Shown: positions 1-8,760 of the stretch, one piece after another
Position numbering within the stretch: the first letter of the stretch is position 1
How the letters are laid out: each line of letters begins with the position of its first letter
Assembly (NCBI RefSeq): GCF_002929805.1
Contig: NZ_PJJM01000103.1
Coordinates: 62,001-126,000, forward strand
Source of the DNA: Cryobacterium sp. Y50
GTDB taxonomy: Bacteria; Actinomycetota; Actinomycetes; Actinomycetales; Microbacteriaceae
DNA length: 64,000 bases
Direction of reading: 5' to 3'
Position numbers and translations under genes: made by a program
The notes under the pieces: model-generated
What the model was told of the DNA's origin: nothing
Database searches by the model: none
Seen by the model: the letters and a program-made list of their open reading frames with translations, nothing else

Positions 1-2
1 AA

Positions 3-803
3 CAGCAGTGGTCACCGGAAACCCAGGTCTTCGGAATCGCGTCGATCCTCTTTGGCACCATCACTATCGCCCTGATTGCGATGTGCGTTGCCGTACCGCT
101 CGCCCTCGGCACGGCACTACTCATCTCCGAGATTGCCCAGGGCCAGCTGCGCAAGACCCTCATCACGCTGGTCGACCTGATGGCGGCCGTGCCCAGCGTT
201 GTTTTTGGACTCTGGGGCGTCTTCTTCCTGCAGGCCAACGTCATTCCGGTGGCTTCCTGGATCTCGACCTACTTCGGTTGGATTCCCTTCTTTCAAGTGA
301 CGGATGCCTCCGGTCAGGTCTTGACCGAAGCCAGCGCCTTCACGTCATCGGCCGTCATCGCCGGAATCGTCGTGGGCCTGATGGTCGTACCGACCCAGAC
401 ATCCGTTATGCGTGAGGCCTTTTCGCAGGCCCCGAACGGCGAGCGTGAGGCTGCCTTCGCCCTCGGGTCGACCCGCTGGGGTATGGTCCGCTCCGTTGTT
501 CTGCCGTTTGGCCGCGGTGGAATCATCGGTGGAACGATGCTTGGCCTCGGCCGAGCACTCGGGGAGACCATTGCCGTCTACATGATCATTTCGCCCATCT
601 TCACGATCAACTGGCAGGTGCTCAAGACCGGCAGTAACTCGGTGTCTGCGCTCATCGCGCTGCGCTACGGCGAGTCGAGTGAGTTTGGTCTCTCGGCGCT
701 CATGGCGGCGGGCCTCGTGCTCTTTTTGATTACCCTGATGGTCAACTACACCGCTTCGTCTATCGTGGCCCGTTCGCGTTCCGGCGCCGATAGTGAGGCC
801 TAA
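3..803 (+). CDS. pstC: Phosphate ABC transporter permease PstC, 5' end outside window
   Basis: This is one of the two membrane subunits of the high-affinity phosphate importer. The reading frame is open from the first bases, so the true start lies upstream; about 266 C-terminal residues are present. They contain several hydrophobic segments and the cytoplasmic EAA loop (EAAFALGSTRWGMV) that docks on PstB, followed by the conserved GRALGET segment typical of PstC. The stop is three bases before the pstA start, so the two are co-transcribed and probably translationally coupled. Family assignment is firm; whether a canonical pstS lies upstream cannot be seen. Confidence 0.95.
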   Translation, partial: QQWSPETQVFGIASILFGTITIALIAMCVAVPLALGTALLISEIAQGQLRKTLITLVDLMAAVPSVVFGLWGVFFLQANVIPVASWISTYFGWIPFFQVTDASGQVLTEASAFTSSAVIAGIVVGLMVVPTQTSVMREAFSQAPNGEREAAFALGSTRWGMVRSVVLPFGRGGIIGGTMLGLGRALGETIAVYMIISPIFTINWQVLKTGSNSVSALIALRYGESSEFGLSALMAAGLVLFLITLMVNYTASSIVARSRSGADSEA

Positions 804-805
804 GC

Positions 806-2104
806 ATGCTCACTGACACGCTCACTCCCCGCACGGCACCAACCAGGACGACCACAATTATTCCCGCATCGGAGGGGATTGAGATCGGGCCGCGTCGACG
901 GGTTCGAGCCGTGCGCCTCGACGATCGCTTCGATCTCATTGGCGCTGCCGTAGCCGGCATCGCTGTGGGAACGTTGCTCTTCGGCTGGTTTACCCCGCTG
1001 TCTGGCGGAGTGGGTTGGACCATCGTGTCATTCATCCTCTTCATCACTTTCTACGCCGTGTTGGTGGGGATGAAGGCGGACCGCGAGGAAATCAAGGACC
1101 GGGTAGTTTCGGTGCTCTTAGCCAGCGCCGGCGTGGTCCTATTCGGCGCCCTGATCTTCGTCGTCGCCTACACCCTGGTACGTGGGCAAAACGCGTTGCC
1201 GCACCTCAACTTCTTCATCGAGAATATGGAATTGGCTGGTCCGCTCGATCCGCTCTCCGTGGGCGGAATCCTGCACGCTGTTCTCGGTACTTTGATACAG
1301 ATCAGCATCGCCCTGACGATCACTATTCCGCTGGGCATTCTCACCGCGTTGTTCTTGAACGAGATCGGTGGGCGCTTCGCGAAGTTCGTTCGAACCGTTG
1401 CTGACGCCATGACGGCGTTGCCATCGATTGTGGCTGGTCTGTTCGTGTATTCGGCGATCATCGTGTTGATCACGCACCAGCGTTCTGGATTTGCGGCGGC
1501 CATGGCCATCACCGTCATGATGTTGCCCATCGTCATTCGCGCCTCCGACATTGTGCTGCGACTGGTCGCTGGGAACCTGCGCGAAGCGGCCTACGCTTTG
1601 GGCGCTACCCGTTGGCGCACGGTCTGGCATATCGTGCTGCCCACGGCTCGACCAGGGTTGGCGACGGCCGTCATCCTCGGCACGGCGCGCGGCATTGGCG
1701 AGACGTCGCCGGTGCTGCTGACCTCCGGAGTCACCGCGATGACAAATCTCAACCCGTTCTCTGGCCCCATGATCTCGTTGCCGTTGCAGGTCTTTGACTT
1801 CGTCAAGTCGCCAGAACCGAACATGATTGCGCGCGGTTTCGGTACCGCGGCCGTTCTGATCCTGCTCGTGCTGGCCCTATTCGCAGCGGCCCGACTGATC
1901 GGTGGCCGTGGGCCGGGAGAACTGTCCCACGGCCAGCAGCGCCGGATGCTGGCGGCATCCGCTCGCGACGAGCAGCGCATCACGATTGCGGCGGATCGTC
2001 GTTTGTTGCTGACCTCGGCGCCTGCTTCGGACGCGGACCCAGTTTCCGACCTTCCCGCAGCACCAGATCGTCCTGCATTACCAAAAGAGGAGTCGTCATC
2101 GTGA
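806..2104 (+). CDS. pstA: Phosphate ABC transporter permease PstA, extended at both ends
   Basis: This is the second membrane subunit of the Pst importer. The core carries the EAA motif (EAAYALGATRWRTVWHIVLP) and the GIGETSPVLLTSG region characteristic of PstA. At 432 residues it is much longer than the usual 280-300. About 45 charged residues and two extra predicted membrane segments precede the canonical first helix, and a roughly 60-residue hydrophilic Ser/Asp/Pro-rich tail follows the last helix. The stop codon overlaps the GTG start of the next gene by the sequence GTGA, indicating tight coupling to the membrane-tethered PstS that follows. Confidence 0.95.
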   Translation: MLTDTLTPRTAPTRTTTIIPASEGIEIGPRRRVRAVRLDDRFDLIGAAVAGIAVGTLLFGWFTPLSGGVGWTIVSFILFITFYAVLVGMKADREEIKDRVVSVLLASAGVVLFGALIFVVAYTLVRGQNALPHLNFFIENMELAGPLDPLSVGGILHAVLGTLIQISIALTITIPLGILTALFLNEIGGRFAKFVRTVADAMTALPSIVAGLFVYSAIIVLITHQRSGFAAAMAITVMMLPIVIRASDIVLRLVAGNLREAAYALGATRWRTVWHIVLPTARPGLATAVILGTARGIGETSPVLLTSGVTAMTNLNPFSGPMISLPLQVFDFVKSPEPNMIARGFGTAAVLILLVLALFAAARLIGGRGPGELSHGQQRRMLAASARDEQRITIAADRRLLLTSAPASDADPVSDLPAAPDRPALPKEESSS

Positions 2105-3720
2105 CGCGAAAAAATTTCTGGGCGCGCGTAGCCCGCACGGTGAGCATTGCGTTCATCGTCGCAGCGAGTGTGGCGAACGTGGTTCCCGCCCAGGCTGTCA
2201 CCTACGATCCGATCACCGGTACCGGTTCCACCTGGTCGCAGAACGCCCTCGATCAGTGGCGCTCAAATGTCGCCGCCAACTATGGAATGAAAGTGAACTA
2301 TTCGGGGGTGGGGTCATCGGCCGGACGTCGAGACTTCGCCGCTGGCACTGTGGACTACGCGGTCAGTGAGATTCCCTTTCAGTCGAAGCCCGAAGACGGA
2401 TCGGCACCAGAGGTGCCCACCCGAGGTTTTGCATACATGCCGATTGTGGCCGGTGGTTCGTCTTTTATGTACAACTTGAAGATTGGCGGCGTACGGGTAT
2501 CTAACCTGCGCCTAAGCGGTGAAACGATCACCAAGATCTTTACCGGAGTCATCACTAACTGGAACGATCCGGCCATCGCCACCGACAATCCGGGCCTGTC
2601 CATGCCGGACAAGGGCATCGTGCCGGTGGTGCGCTCAGACGGCTCCGGTTCAACGGCGCAGTTCACCCTATGGATGTCGAAGCAGCACACTGACCTGTGG
2701 AACTCGTACTGCGCATCCGTTGGCAAGGCAACCCCGTGCGGACTCACCTCGCAGTATCCACTCACCGGAAACATGAAGGGCCAGAGTGGTTCTTCCGGCG
2801 TCGCCGGCTATGTCAGCCAGGACTACGGCGAAGGCGCCATCACCTATGTCGAATACTCCTATGCCCTCGAATCGGGATTTCCGGTGGCCAAGGTACTCAA
2901 TACCGCCGGATATTATGTCGAGCCGACCGCCCCGAGCGTAGCCGTCGCCCTTATGCAGGCTCAGATCAACAGCACGCCCGGCCCCGACTACCTCACCCAG
3001 ATTCTGGATGGCGTGTATAACAACACGGACCCGCGCACCTACCCACTCTCGAGTTACTCCTACATGATTGTGCCCACCGAGGTGGTTGCCGGCGGAGTCT
3101 TCACGGCCAATAAGGGTGCAACGCTCGGTGCGTTCGCCAGCTACCTGCTGTGTGAGGGCCAGCAGCAGGCTGAGGCCCTCGGCTACTCGCCGCTGCCGAT
3201 GAACCTGGTGCTCGCCGGCTTCGCACAGATCGGACGCATTCCCGGTTCCGCGCCAGCACCGGACCCCGCAGCCTGCAACAACCCCACCTTCAAGCCCGGC
3301 GACTCCCCATCGAGCAACCAGCTCGCACTGACCGCGCCGCAGCCGGCTGAATGCGACAAGGTGGGCGCAAACCAGTGCACCACTGGCACTGGCGGGTCCC
3401 TGGCCGAGACGCTCATCTCGGGTGCCGGTACTGGCGGCAGCGCCTCCAACGCCGTGGCCGGTTCAGTTGCTTCAACCGCCGCGCCCGCCAGTGCGACCAC
3501 CGGAGTGACGGCCAGCTACGACGAAAACGGCACCCTGATCAGCGGAACCGGTATCTCAGGGGCTGCGGTGGCCGCACCGTTCACCCTGGCGTCTTCCGCC
3601 TGGGGCGCTGGACAGTCGACCATGCTCTTTGCGGCTGTTCTTCTCCTGGCGGCCGCATTGCTGCCGCCGCTCATCTGGCCGCGATTGAAACGCAAGTCGG
3701 CACCGGGAGCGGTCAAATGA
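2101..3720 (+). CDS. pstS: PstS-family phosphate-binding protein with C-terminal membrane anchor
   Basis: This is a substrate-binding protein for the Pst permease. It starts at GTG overlapping the pstA stop. Residues 1-32 form a Sec signal peptide ending in AQA with no lipobox cysteine. The mature part has PstS signatures: GTGSTWSQNALDQW, a VGSSAGRRDF loop, LRLSGETITKIFTG, RSDGSGSTAQFTLW and ITYVEYSYA. A Ser/Ala/Thr-rich spacer from about residue 440 leads to a C-terminal hydrophobic helix and a basic tail (RLKRK). It is therefore probably tethered by a transmembrane helix rather than by lipid, and no LPxTG signal is visible. Phosphate binding is inferred from family and operon. Confidence 0.9.
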   Translation: MTRKNFWARVARTVSIAFIVAASVANVVPAQAVTYDPITGTGSTWSQNALDQWRSNVAANYGMKVNYSGVGSSAGRRDFAAGTVDYAVSEIPFQSKPEDGSAPEVPTRGFAYMPIVAGGSSFMYNLKIGGVRVSNLRLSGETITKIFTGVITNWNDPAIATDNPGLSMPDKGIVPVVRSDGSGSTAQFTLWMSKQHTDLWNSYCASVGKATPCGLTSQYPLTGNMKGQSGSSGVAGYVSQDYGEGAITYVEYSYALESGFPVAKVLNTAGYYVEPTAPSVAVALMQAQINSTPGPDYLTQILDGVYNNTDPRTYPLSSYSYMIVPTEVVAGGVFTANKGATLGAFASYLLCEGQQQAEALGYSPLPMNLVLAGFAQIGRIPGSAPAPDPAACNNPTFKPGDSPSSNQLALTAPQPAECDKVGANQCTTGTGGSLAETLISGAGTGGSASNAVAGSVASTAAPASATTGVTASYDENGTLISGTGISGAAVAAPFTLASSAWGAGQSTMLFAAVLLLAAALLPPLIWPRLKRKSAPGAVK

Positions 3721-6323
3721 GCGCGCTGAAGTCTGGCCAACGGCGTCTGTTTTTAGGGCGGTCCACGGCGACTCGTGCTGCTGCCACCGGAATGGTCGTT
3801 GGATTGATCGTCGGCCTGGGAGTGTCGTTGATGTCGGTATTGGTACCGACACCGGCCGAGGCCTCCACCTCGAGTGCTGTCACCGTCGCTGCCCGGAGTT
3901 TCGACCTCGACTACGACAATGCGCCGTTCCCCGACCTCGCGGTGACGGTGTCAAAGACCACCGACCTGGTTTCACAGGGGATTTTAGTGAGTTGGACTGG
4001 TGGCAAGAAATCGGTGCGACCGCAGGGGAATGTTGGCGGCGAAAACTTCATGCAGATCGCCCAGTGCTGGGGCGACGACCCGCTGAACTCTGGACATCCC
4101 GACCGAACGACGTGCCAGTATGGCGCCTTCCCCAATGCGGGGCGCGACTCCAACGTGCTCGATAACGTCACTGACCCCAGCGACGAGGAGTTCAATCTCA
4201 AGAGCATCGCGCCCGAGGATGTGCAGTACGCCGCGAAGGGCACCGGGGGATTGTCGCCAACGTATACGTCCATTCCATTCCGGGCCGCCAGCGGTGAAAC
4301 GGTTGCGTCAGTGGTACCTAACGCCCAGGGCGTACTCAAGCACGATACGTCCATTGACGTGAACACCAACGAATTCTTCACCCAGTTCACGTCGAATGAA
4401 ATTAAGTGGGCTTGCGCCGATGACACCGGAGCCGGTTCCGTGAAGTTCGAGGTGCAAACGTCGATGGAGTCCCCGGGGCTGGGATGCGGCCAACCGATCA
4501 TTGTGAGCGGTCAGCCCATTGTCGGGAAATCCTGCTGGTTGGTCGTGATACCGCGTGGAACGGGCGACTCTGGAGTGACGAGCATCATCAGACCCGGGCT
4601 GTTTTGGGACGCTTGGCAGCACCATGTTGCCGTCAAATTGGATTTCAAGCCGGTGGGCATCCGTTGTGAAATCGGTGGGGCCGAGGCCGCACTCTCTGGT
4701 AGCGAACTAATCAGCGGAGCGATCGCGTCGTGGCAGCCCAACCTGTGCGCGGGCGCCACGAACTCTGCCTTCGTCTTGAGCACGGGCAATGAAGCGGATG
4801 CCGCAGTGAAGGCCAGCAAGACCGCGCCCAGTCCGCTGGCGCTCACGTCGCGGCCGTTGAGCACCGAGACCCTGAACGGGGCCCCCGACCCGCTGCAATA
4901 CGCCCCCGTCGGAATCTCGGGATTGTCGATCTCGTTTGCCGTCGACCGGCGCGTCACCCCGATAGACGGCATCAAACAAGAATACAAAGACCGGGAGACC
5001 CAGGCATTTACGAGTCTCAAGCTCACCCCGCGCCTCGTGGCCAAGCTGTTGACCTCGTCGTATATTTCTTCCCTGCCCCCCGGGGCTGACCTCGGCCACG
5101 TGAATTACAACGGCTATCTGGACCAAGGTAAAAATGCCGCAAACCTCACGCGGGATCGAGACTTCCTCACGATCAACGATGAGGAATGGGCTTCACAAGA
5201 CTTGAACAGCACGTCGTTAGCTGATCTGCTGGTTCCCTCCGGCCGATCAGACCTGGCTGTTGCCCTGTGGCGCTACGTTTTGAGTGATCCAGACGCCGTC
5301 GCCTTCCTCGCCGGAACACCCGATCCCTGGGGCATGGTCGTGAACCCGTGGTTTTCCACGAGTGCAACGCTGAACCCCAGCACAATCGGCCTGAGTCTGC
5401 CGCGAGACAATTTTCCCAAGGCGGACCCGGTTGAGAAGGCCGGGACGATGGGGTCCAACGGGGAGGGCCCGGTCAATCTCGTGACCTGGCGCCCGTACAC
5501 CTCGGCCTTTGAGAATGGCGCCTACCTGACCCTTCGGGGTGATGGCCAGCTGCTCGGCGGTTGGGATACGACGTACACCCCGCCCAAATATGCCAAGACC
5601 GCTCGCAGCCTGGTCGGCGAACAGGGTGTTCTGGGGTTGACGACGACGGCCGCGGCCGCCCGCTACCAGAATGTCACCGCGTCCCTGCTGAATTCGGCCG
5701 GCGAGTACGTTGCGCCGACGGAGGCATCGCTGACCGCCGCAGCTTCGGCGATGACTCCATCTGCCGCTCAACCGAAGGTTCTGGAACTTGATCCGGATTC
5801 TTCCGCTGCGATTGCGGCATCGAATGCTTATCCCCTGGCTATGCCCGTCTACGCTGCGCTCAACCCGTTGCAGACCGATTCCGTTCTCCGTGCAAAGTAC
5901 GCCAATATGATTCGCTACGCCGCCGGTGCCGGACAGGTATCGGGGCCGGAGCTCGGGCAACTGCCCGAGGGGTACGCGCCGCTGCCGGCCAGCTGGGTAA
6001 CGCAGGCACAGGCCGCAGCCACCGCCATTGAGCAAGGCATTAGCCCCCTAGCGGCGCCCGTCATGAACGTCACCCCGACAACGACAGCCGTAACCACCGC
6101 AGCAGGAACCGGCACGGCCCAGTCGTCCGGCGCATCCGTGACTGTGCCGGTGGTGACGGACCCGGTGGTCAGTGGTGCCGCCGCCGGACCGTTGTTCGGC
6201 CTGGCCACTCCTCTGGACCCGCAAACAGGGCCAGCCGGATTGGCCATTCCGGCCGGCTTGCTTTCTGGCCTAGCGGCTGCTGGCGCAGTCCCCATGATTT
6301 CGCGCTTCAAGAGACGATTCTGA
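3717..6323 (+). CDS. Large secreted, membrane-tethered PstS-like protein (868 aa)
   Basis: I recognise no full-length family. The ATG overlaps the previous stop (ATGA). A basic N-terminus and hydrophobic stretch followed by PAEA form an export signal near residue 50. The roughly 780-residue extracytoplasmic region has several cysteines. Near the C-terminus are segments resembling the final lobe of phosphate-binding proteins (ANMIRYAAGAG, LPEGYAPLPASW). A Thr/Ala-rich linker is followed by a hydrophobic helix and a basic tail (RFKRRF), so the protein is tethered like its upstream neighbour. I infer an oversized phosphate-binding or surface-scaffold component; the binding-protein relationship is suggestive, not proven. 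The gene contains only one copy of the local GCGGATGC octamer. Confidence 0.7.
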   Translation: MSALKSGQRRLFLGRSTATRAAATGMVVGLIVGLGVSLMSVLVPTPAEASTSSAVTVAARSFDLDYDNAPFPDLAVTVSKTTDLVSQGILVSWTGGKKSVRPQGNVGGENFMQIAQCWGDDPLNSGHPDRTTCQYGAFPNAGRDSNVLDNVTDPSDEEFNLKSIAPEDVQYAAKGTGGLSPTYTSIPFRAASGETVASVVPNAQGVLKHDTSIDVNTNEFFTQFTSNEIKWACADDTGAGSVKFEVQTSMESPGLGCGQPIIVSGQPIVGKSCWLVVIPRGTGDSGVTSIIRPGLFWDAWQHHVAVKLDFKPVGIRCEIGGAEAALSGSELISGAIASWQPNLCAGATNSAFVLSTGNEADAAVKASKTAPSPLALTSRPLSTETLNGAPDPLQYAPVGISGLSISFAVDRRVTPIDGIKQEYKDRETQAFTSLKLTPRLVAKLLTSSYISSLPPGADLGHVNYNGYLDQGKNAANLTRDRDFLTINDEEWASQDLNSTSLADLLVPSGRSDLAVALWRYVLSDPDAVAFLAGTPDPWGMVVNPWFSTSATLNPSTIGLSLPRDNFPKADPVEKAGTMGSNGEGPVNLVTWRPYTSAFENGAYLTLRGDGQLLGGWDTTYTPPKYAKTARSLVGEQGVLGLTTTAAAARYQNVTASLLNSAGEYVAPTEASLTAAASAMTPSAAQPKVLELDPDSSAAIAASNAYPLAMPVYAALNPLQTDSVLRAKYANMIRYAAGAGQVSGPELGQLPEGYAPLPASWVTQAQAAATAIEQGISPLAAPVMNVTPTTTAVTTAAGTGTAQSSGASVTVPVVTDPVVSGAAAGPLFGLATPLDPQTGPAGLAIPAGLLSGLAAAGAVPMISRFKRRF

Positions 6324-6340
6324 GGCGTTCAGGCTTGACC

Positions 6341-6370
6341 ATTCGACCTGATTCGTAGTTCAGGTCGAAT
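6341..6370 (+). promoter_or_regulatory. Perfect 11-bp inverted repeat between surface-protein genes
   Basis: ATTCGACCTGA at 6341-6351 pairs perfectly with TCAGGTCGAAT at 6360-6370 across an 8-base loop. The stem could extend by three pairs past a one-base bulge. No T-run follows, so it is not a classic intrinsic terminator. It sits in the 108-base gap before a small secreted protein gene and could be an attenuator, an mRNA-end stabiliser that sets stoichiometry, or an operator. Confidence 0.6.
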
Positions 6371-6431
6371 CGGTTAGGAAAAATGGACTCAATCGGGTTC
6401 ATTTCAATGTAAGAAACCGAAAGGCATCACA

Positions 6432-7538
6432 GTGATTTCGAAGAAGGCTATTGCTCTTTGCGCAACAGTCGGCGTTGCCGTTTCAGGCTTTGCCATCACC
6501 GCTCCGGCCCACGCCGAGCCCGTTTCCAACAGCTATTCCATCGTGGGTTCTGACACCCTCGAAGATGTCGTCAACGCACTCGCCAATGGAACACTCATCA
6601 CCGGCTCGAGCGTTCGTTCCACGGTCAATAACACCACTATTGGCTCGTTTGATGCCACTGGTTCTCCATATATCATCACGAAGTCTTCCGGAACCCGGTT
6701 TGGCCGACCCAACGGCTCCAGCGACGGCGTCAAAGCGCTCAGCCGCTCGAGTGACGGTGCCGCCTACACATCCGCCACCGCCGGCGGCCCGGCAAACGTG
6801 GTCATCACCGGTCTGGTTGACATCGCCCGGTCATCCAGCGGTGGCACCGTCAACAACGCCGGCGAACTGCTCTACGTCCCGTTTGGCCGCGACGCGATCG
6901 CCTATGCCTATAAGGGCTTGGCGACGGGTCTCGACGGGCTGACTGCGTCACAGATGAAGAGCCTGTACGAATGCTCCCCTGGCTTCCAAATCGGTGGCGT
7001 CACCGTCACTCCGATCATCCCGCAGGCTGGGTCCGGTACCCGCAAGGACTTTTTGGCCAAGATAGGCTCGACCGAAGCGCTGATGAAGACCATCGGCGAA
7101 GCGGGCTGTGTCGTTGAAGGTCAGGAGCACGACGCGACGACGCTCACCGCCGAGTCCGTTATGCCCATGGCCGTGTCGCGCTGGGTTGCCATGAACACCG
7201 GCGCCAGCTACGACAAGCGTGGCACCGGCTCACTCGGTTCCCTCGTGTCCGGCGTTGATCCGGTCACTGGAACTGGTTCGACGATGGTTCCAAACGCTCC
7301 CTACTACGCAGACACCACCTGGGGCCGCGACACTTTTCTGGTCGTAGAGAATGCTCGGGTTGACTCGACAGATCCCAAGTACGATGCCGGCCTGGCCGCG
7401 CTGCTGAACTCAGCCAATTCCACAGCCCTCACCAACGTGTCATCCGTTGTCTCGCGTGCGGGAGCCGTCAAGAAGAAGTTTGGCTTCCTCGCGCCCACCT
7501 CCGGTGTCGTCGCCTACCGCGTCGCCAAGACCGCCTAA
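6432..7538 (+). CDS. Secreted PstS-like binding protein, no membrane anchor
   Basis: A GTG start follows a modest AAAGG ribosome site. Residues 1-28 are a clear signal peptide ending AHA. The mature protein opens with YSIVGSDTLEDVVNAL, the pattern of PBP_like_2 phosphate-binding-like proteins in which GSDTL takes the place of the canonical phosphate loop. An AGSGTRKDFLAKIG segment corresponds to the second phosphate-binding loop. Unlike the two preceding proteins it ends without a hydrophobic helix, so it would be soluble or held by other surface proteins. It lies 108 bases after the 868-residue gene and 32 bases before the WxL-like gene. The function is inferred to be capture or relay of phosphate at the surface. 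Confidence 0.8.
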   Translation: MISKKAIALCATVGVAVSGFAITAPAHAEPVSNSYSIVGSDTLEDVVNALANGTLITGSSVRSTVNNTTIGSFDATGSPYIITKSSGTRFGRPNGSSDGVKALSRSSDGAAYTSATAGGPANVVITGLVDIARSSSGGTVNNAGELLYVPFGRDAIAYAYKGLATGLDGLTASQMKSLYECSPGFQIGGVTVTPIIPQAGSGTRKDFLAKIGSTEALMKTIGEAGCVVEGQEHDATTLTAESVMPMAVSRWVAMNTGASYDKRGTGSLGSLVSGVDPVTGTGSTMVPNAPYYADTTWGRDTFLVVENARVDSTDPKYDAGLAALLNSANSTALTNVSSVVSRAGAVKKKFGFLAPTSGVVAYRVAKTA

Positions 7539-7570
7539 TTCATCGCGACTGACAACGGGAAGGTCAAAAA

Positions 7571-8653
7571 ATGAAAATGAACAAGAAAATGCGTTTCGCC
7601 GCCGTCGGGGTTGTCTCCCTGGCCCTCGTGGCTGGTGCAACCGCGGTCGCCTCGGCCGTGGTGCAGACTAACGGGTCCGATGCGGCGCTCTATGTCTACG
7701 ACGGTGGAAACGCTGGTAACGGTTTCACTCCTGCGCTGGTTACCGATCCGTCCACGGCCTTCACCTGGGCCGGCGACAGCTTCGGCTCCGGTAACAAGAT
7801 CTCGTATGATGCGCCGTCAACCTGTCCGACCGCGGCCGATGACGCTTACATCTTCGTGGCAGCGGCCGGAAACGAGCGAACCAAGGCCTCATGGAGTGCA
7901 TCTGGCGATAGCGGTTTTGCCGCCGGAACCAAAAACGTGATCGCGGCAACCCTGACCCCCGACGTGGCACTGACCGCTGGCAACCCCGGCATGGTCAAGT
8001 CGAACGGCGGAACGTACAGCCTCGGTATCGCGTGCACGAACAACAACGGCAACACCGTCGTGGGTGCGTTCTACCGAACGATCACCATGACCGCCGGTAC
8101 CGGCTCGTACACGATGGCGGCAGTGACGGAAACTGCTGAGCCTACCCCGACACCGACTGCACCTGCCGGCACCACCGGCAGCGTCGCGCTGGCGCCGCAG
8201 ACAGTCGGCAGCACCGACGGAGTGCTCAGCCTCAGCGTTCCCGTCGGAGCCGCGGCGGCATTCGCCTCCCCGACAATGGTCAACAACAAGTCCACCACTA
8301 CGGGCACCTTGGGTAACGTCACCGTCGCCGACGGTCGTGGCTTCAGCCGCAGTGGGTGGGACCTAAACGCCAGCGTCGCCGATTTCGTCAACTCGAGTGA
8401 CGCCACAAACACGATCAGCAAGGTGCAGCTCGGTTTGCTCCCCAAGATCGTCTCGTCCGAAGCGACCGGAGTCACCGCTGGCACCGCCCAGGTGGCCGGT
8501 TCGGCAACATACTCGTCGGTTTTCGCCTCGGGCGCAGCGGCAAACACGGTGGGTAACACGGTGCTCAACGCCGACCTCACCTTCGTGGCACCGGCCAACA
8601 AGCCTGCAGGTACCTACGTCTCGACGCTGACCCTCACGGTCGTCTCGAAGTAG
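7571..8653 (+). CDS. Secreted WxL-like surface protein
   Basis: The ATG is preceded by GGGAAGG at a good distance. A short basic N-terminus and hydrophobic core end near VASAVV, giving an exported 360-residue protein. The N-terminal half is a Gly/Asn/Thr-rich beta-type domain with two cysteines. A TPTPTAPAGTTG linker near residue 190 precedes a C-terminal domain with a GWDLNASVADF segment (a W-x-L motif) that ends in AGTYVSTLTLTVVSK, resembling the last strand of WxL domains. WxL domains attach proteins non-covalently to the wall, usually with DUF916 partners, and a DUF916-type gene is next. Assignment as WxL-like is from pattern and context, with the second canonical W-x-L not intact. Confidence 0.65.
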   Translation: MKMNKKMRFAAVGVVSLALVAGATAVASAVVQTNGSDAALYVYDGGNAGNGFTPALVTDPSTAFTWAGDSFGSGNKISYDAPSTCPTAADDAYIFVAAAGNERTKASWSASGDSGFAAGTKNVIAATLTPDVALTAGNPGMVKSNGGTYSLGIACTNNNGNTVVGAFYRTITMTAGTGSYTMAAVTETAEPTPTPTAPAGTTGSVALAPQTVGSTDGVLSLSVPVGAAAAFASPTMVNNKSTTTGTLGNVTVADGRGFSRSGWDLNASVADFVNSSDATNTISKVQLGLLPKIVSSEATGVTAGTAQVAGSATYSSVFASGAAANTVGNTVLNADLTFVAPANKPAGTYVSTLTLTVVSK

Positions 8654-8679
8654 AACCTGTTCGGTAGAAGTCAGATCAG

Positions 8680-8722
8680 ACAGCGGGGAAGAGGTGGCGC
8701 GGGGCGCCTCTTCCCCTGCTGT
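8680..8722 (+). promoter_or_regulatory. Strong intercistronic hairpin
   Basis: GGGGAAGAGG at 8685-8694 pairs perfectly with CCTCTTCCCC at 8707-8716, extended by ACAGC/GCTGT on the outside past one unpaired base. No T-tract follows. It separates the WxL-like gene from the DUF916-type gene and may cap the 3' end of the upstream message or attenuate the downstream genes. Confidence 0.7.
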
Positions 8723-8760
8723 CACTTGTCAAAATTTGTGCAGAAAAGAGAAAGTCCAGC

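Noticed and set aside
3351-3716. Earlier start for the 868-residue surface protein
   Set aside because: It would overlap PstS by 370 bases. The ATG at 3717 overlaps the PstS stop and begins a proper signal sequence.
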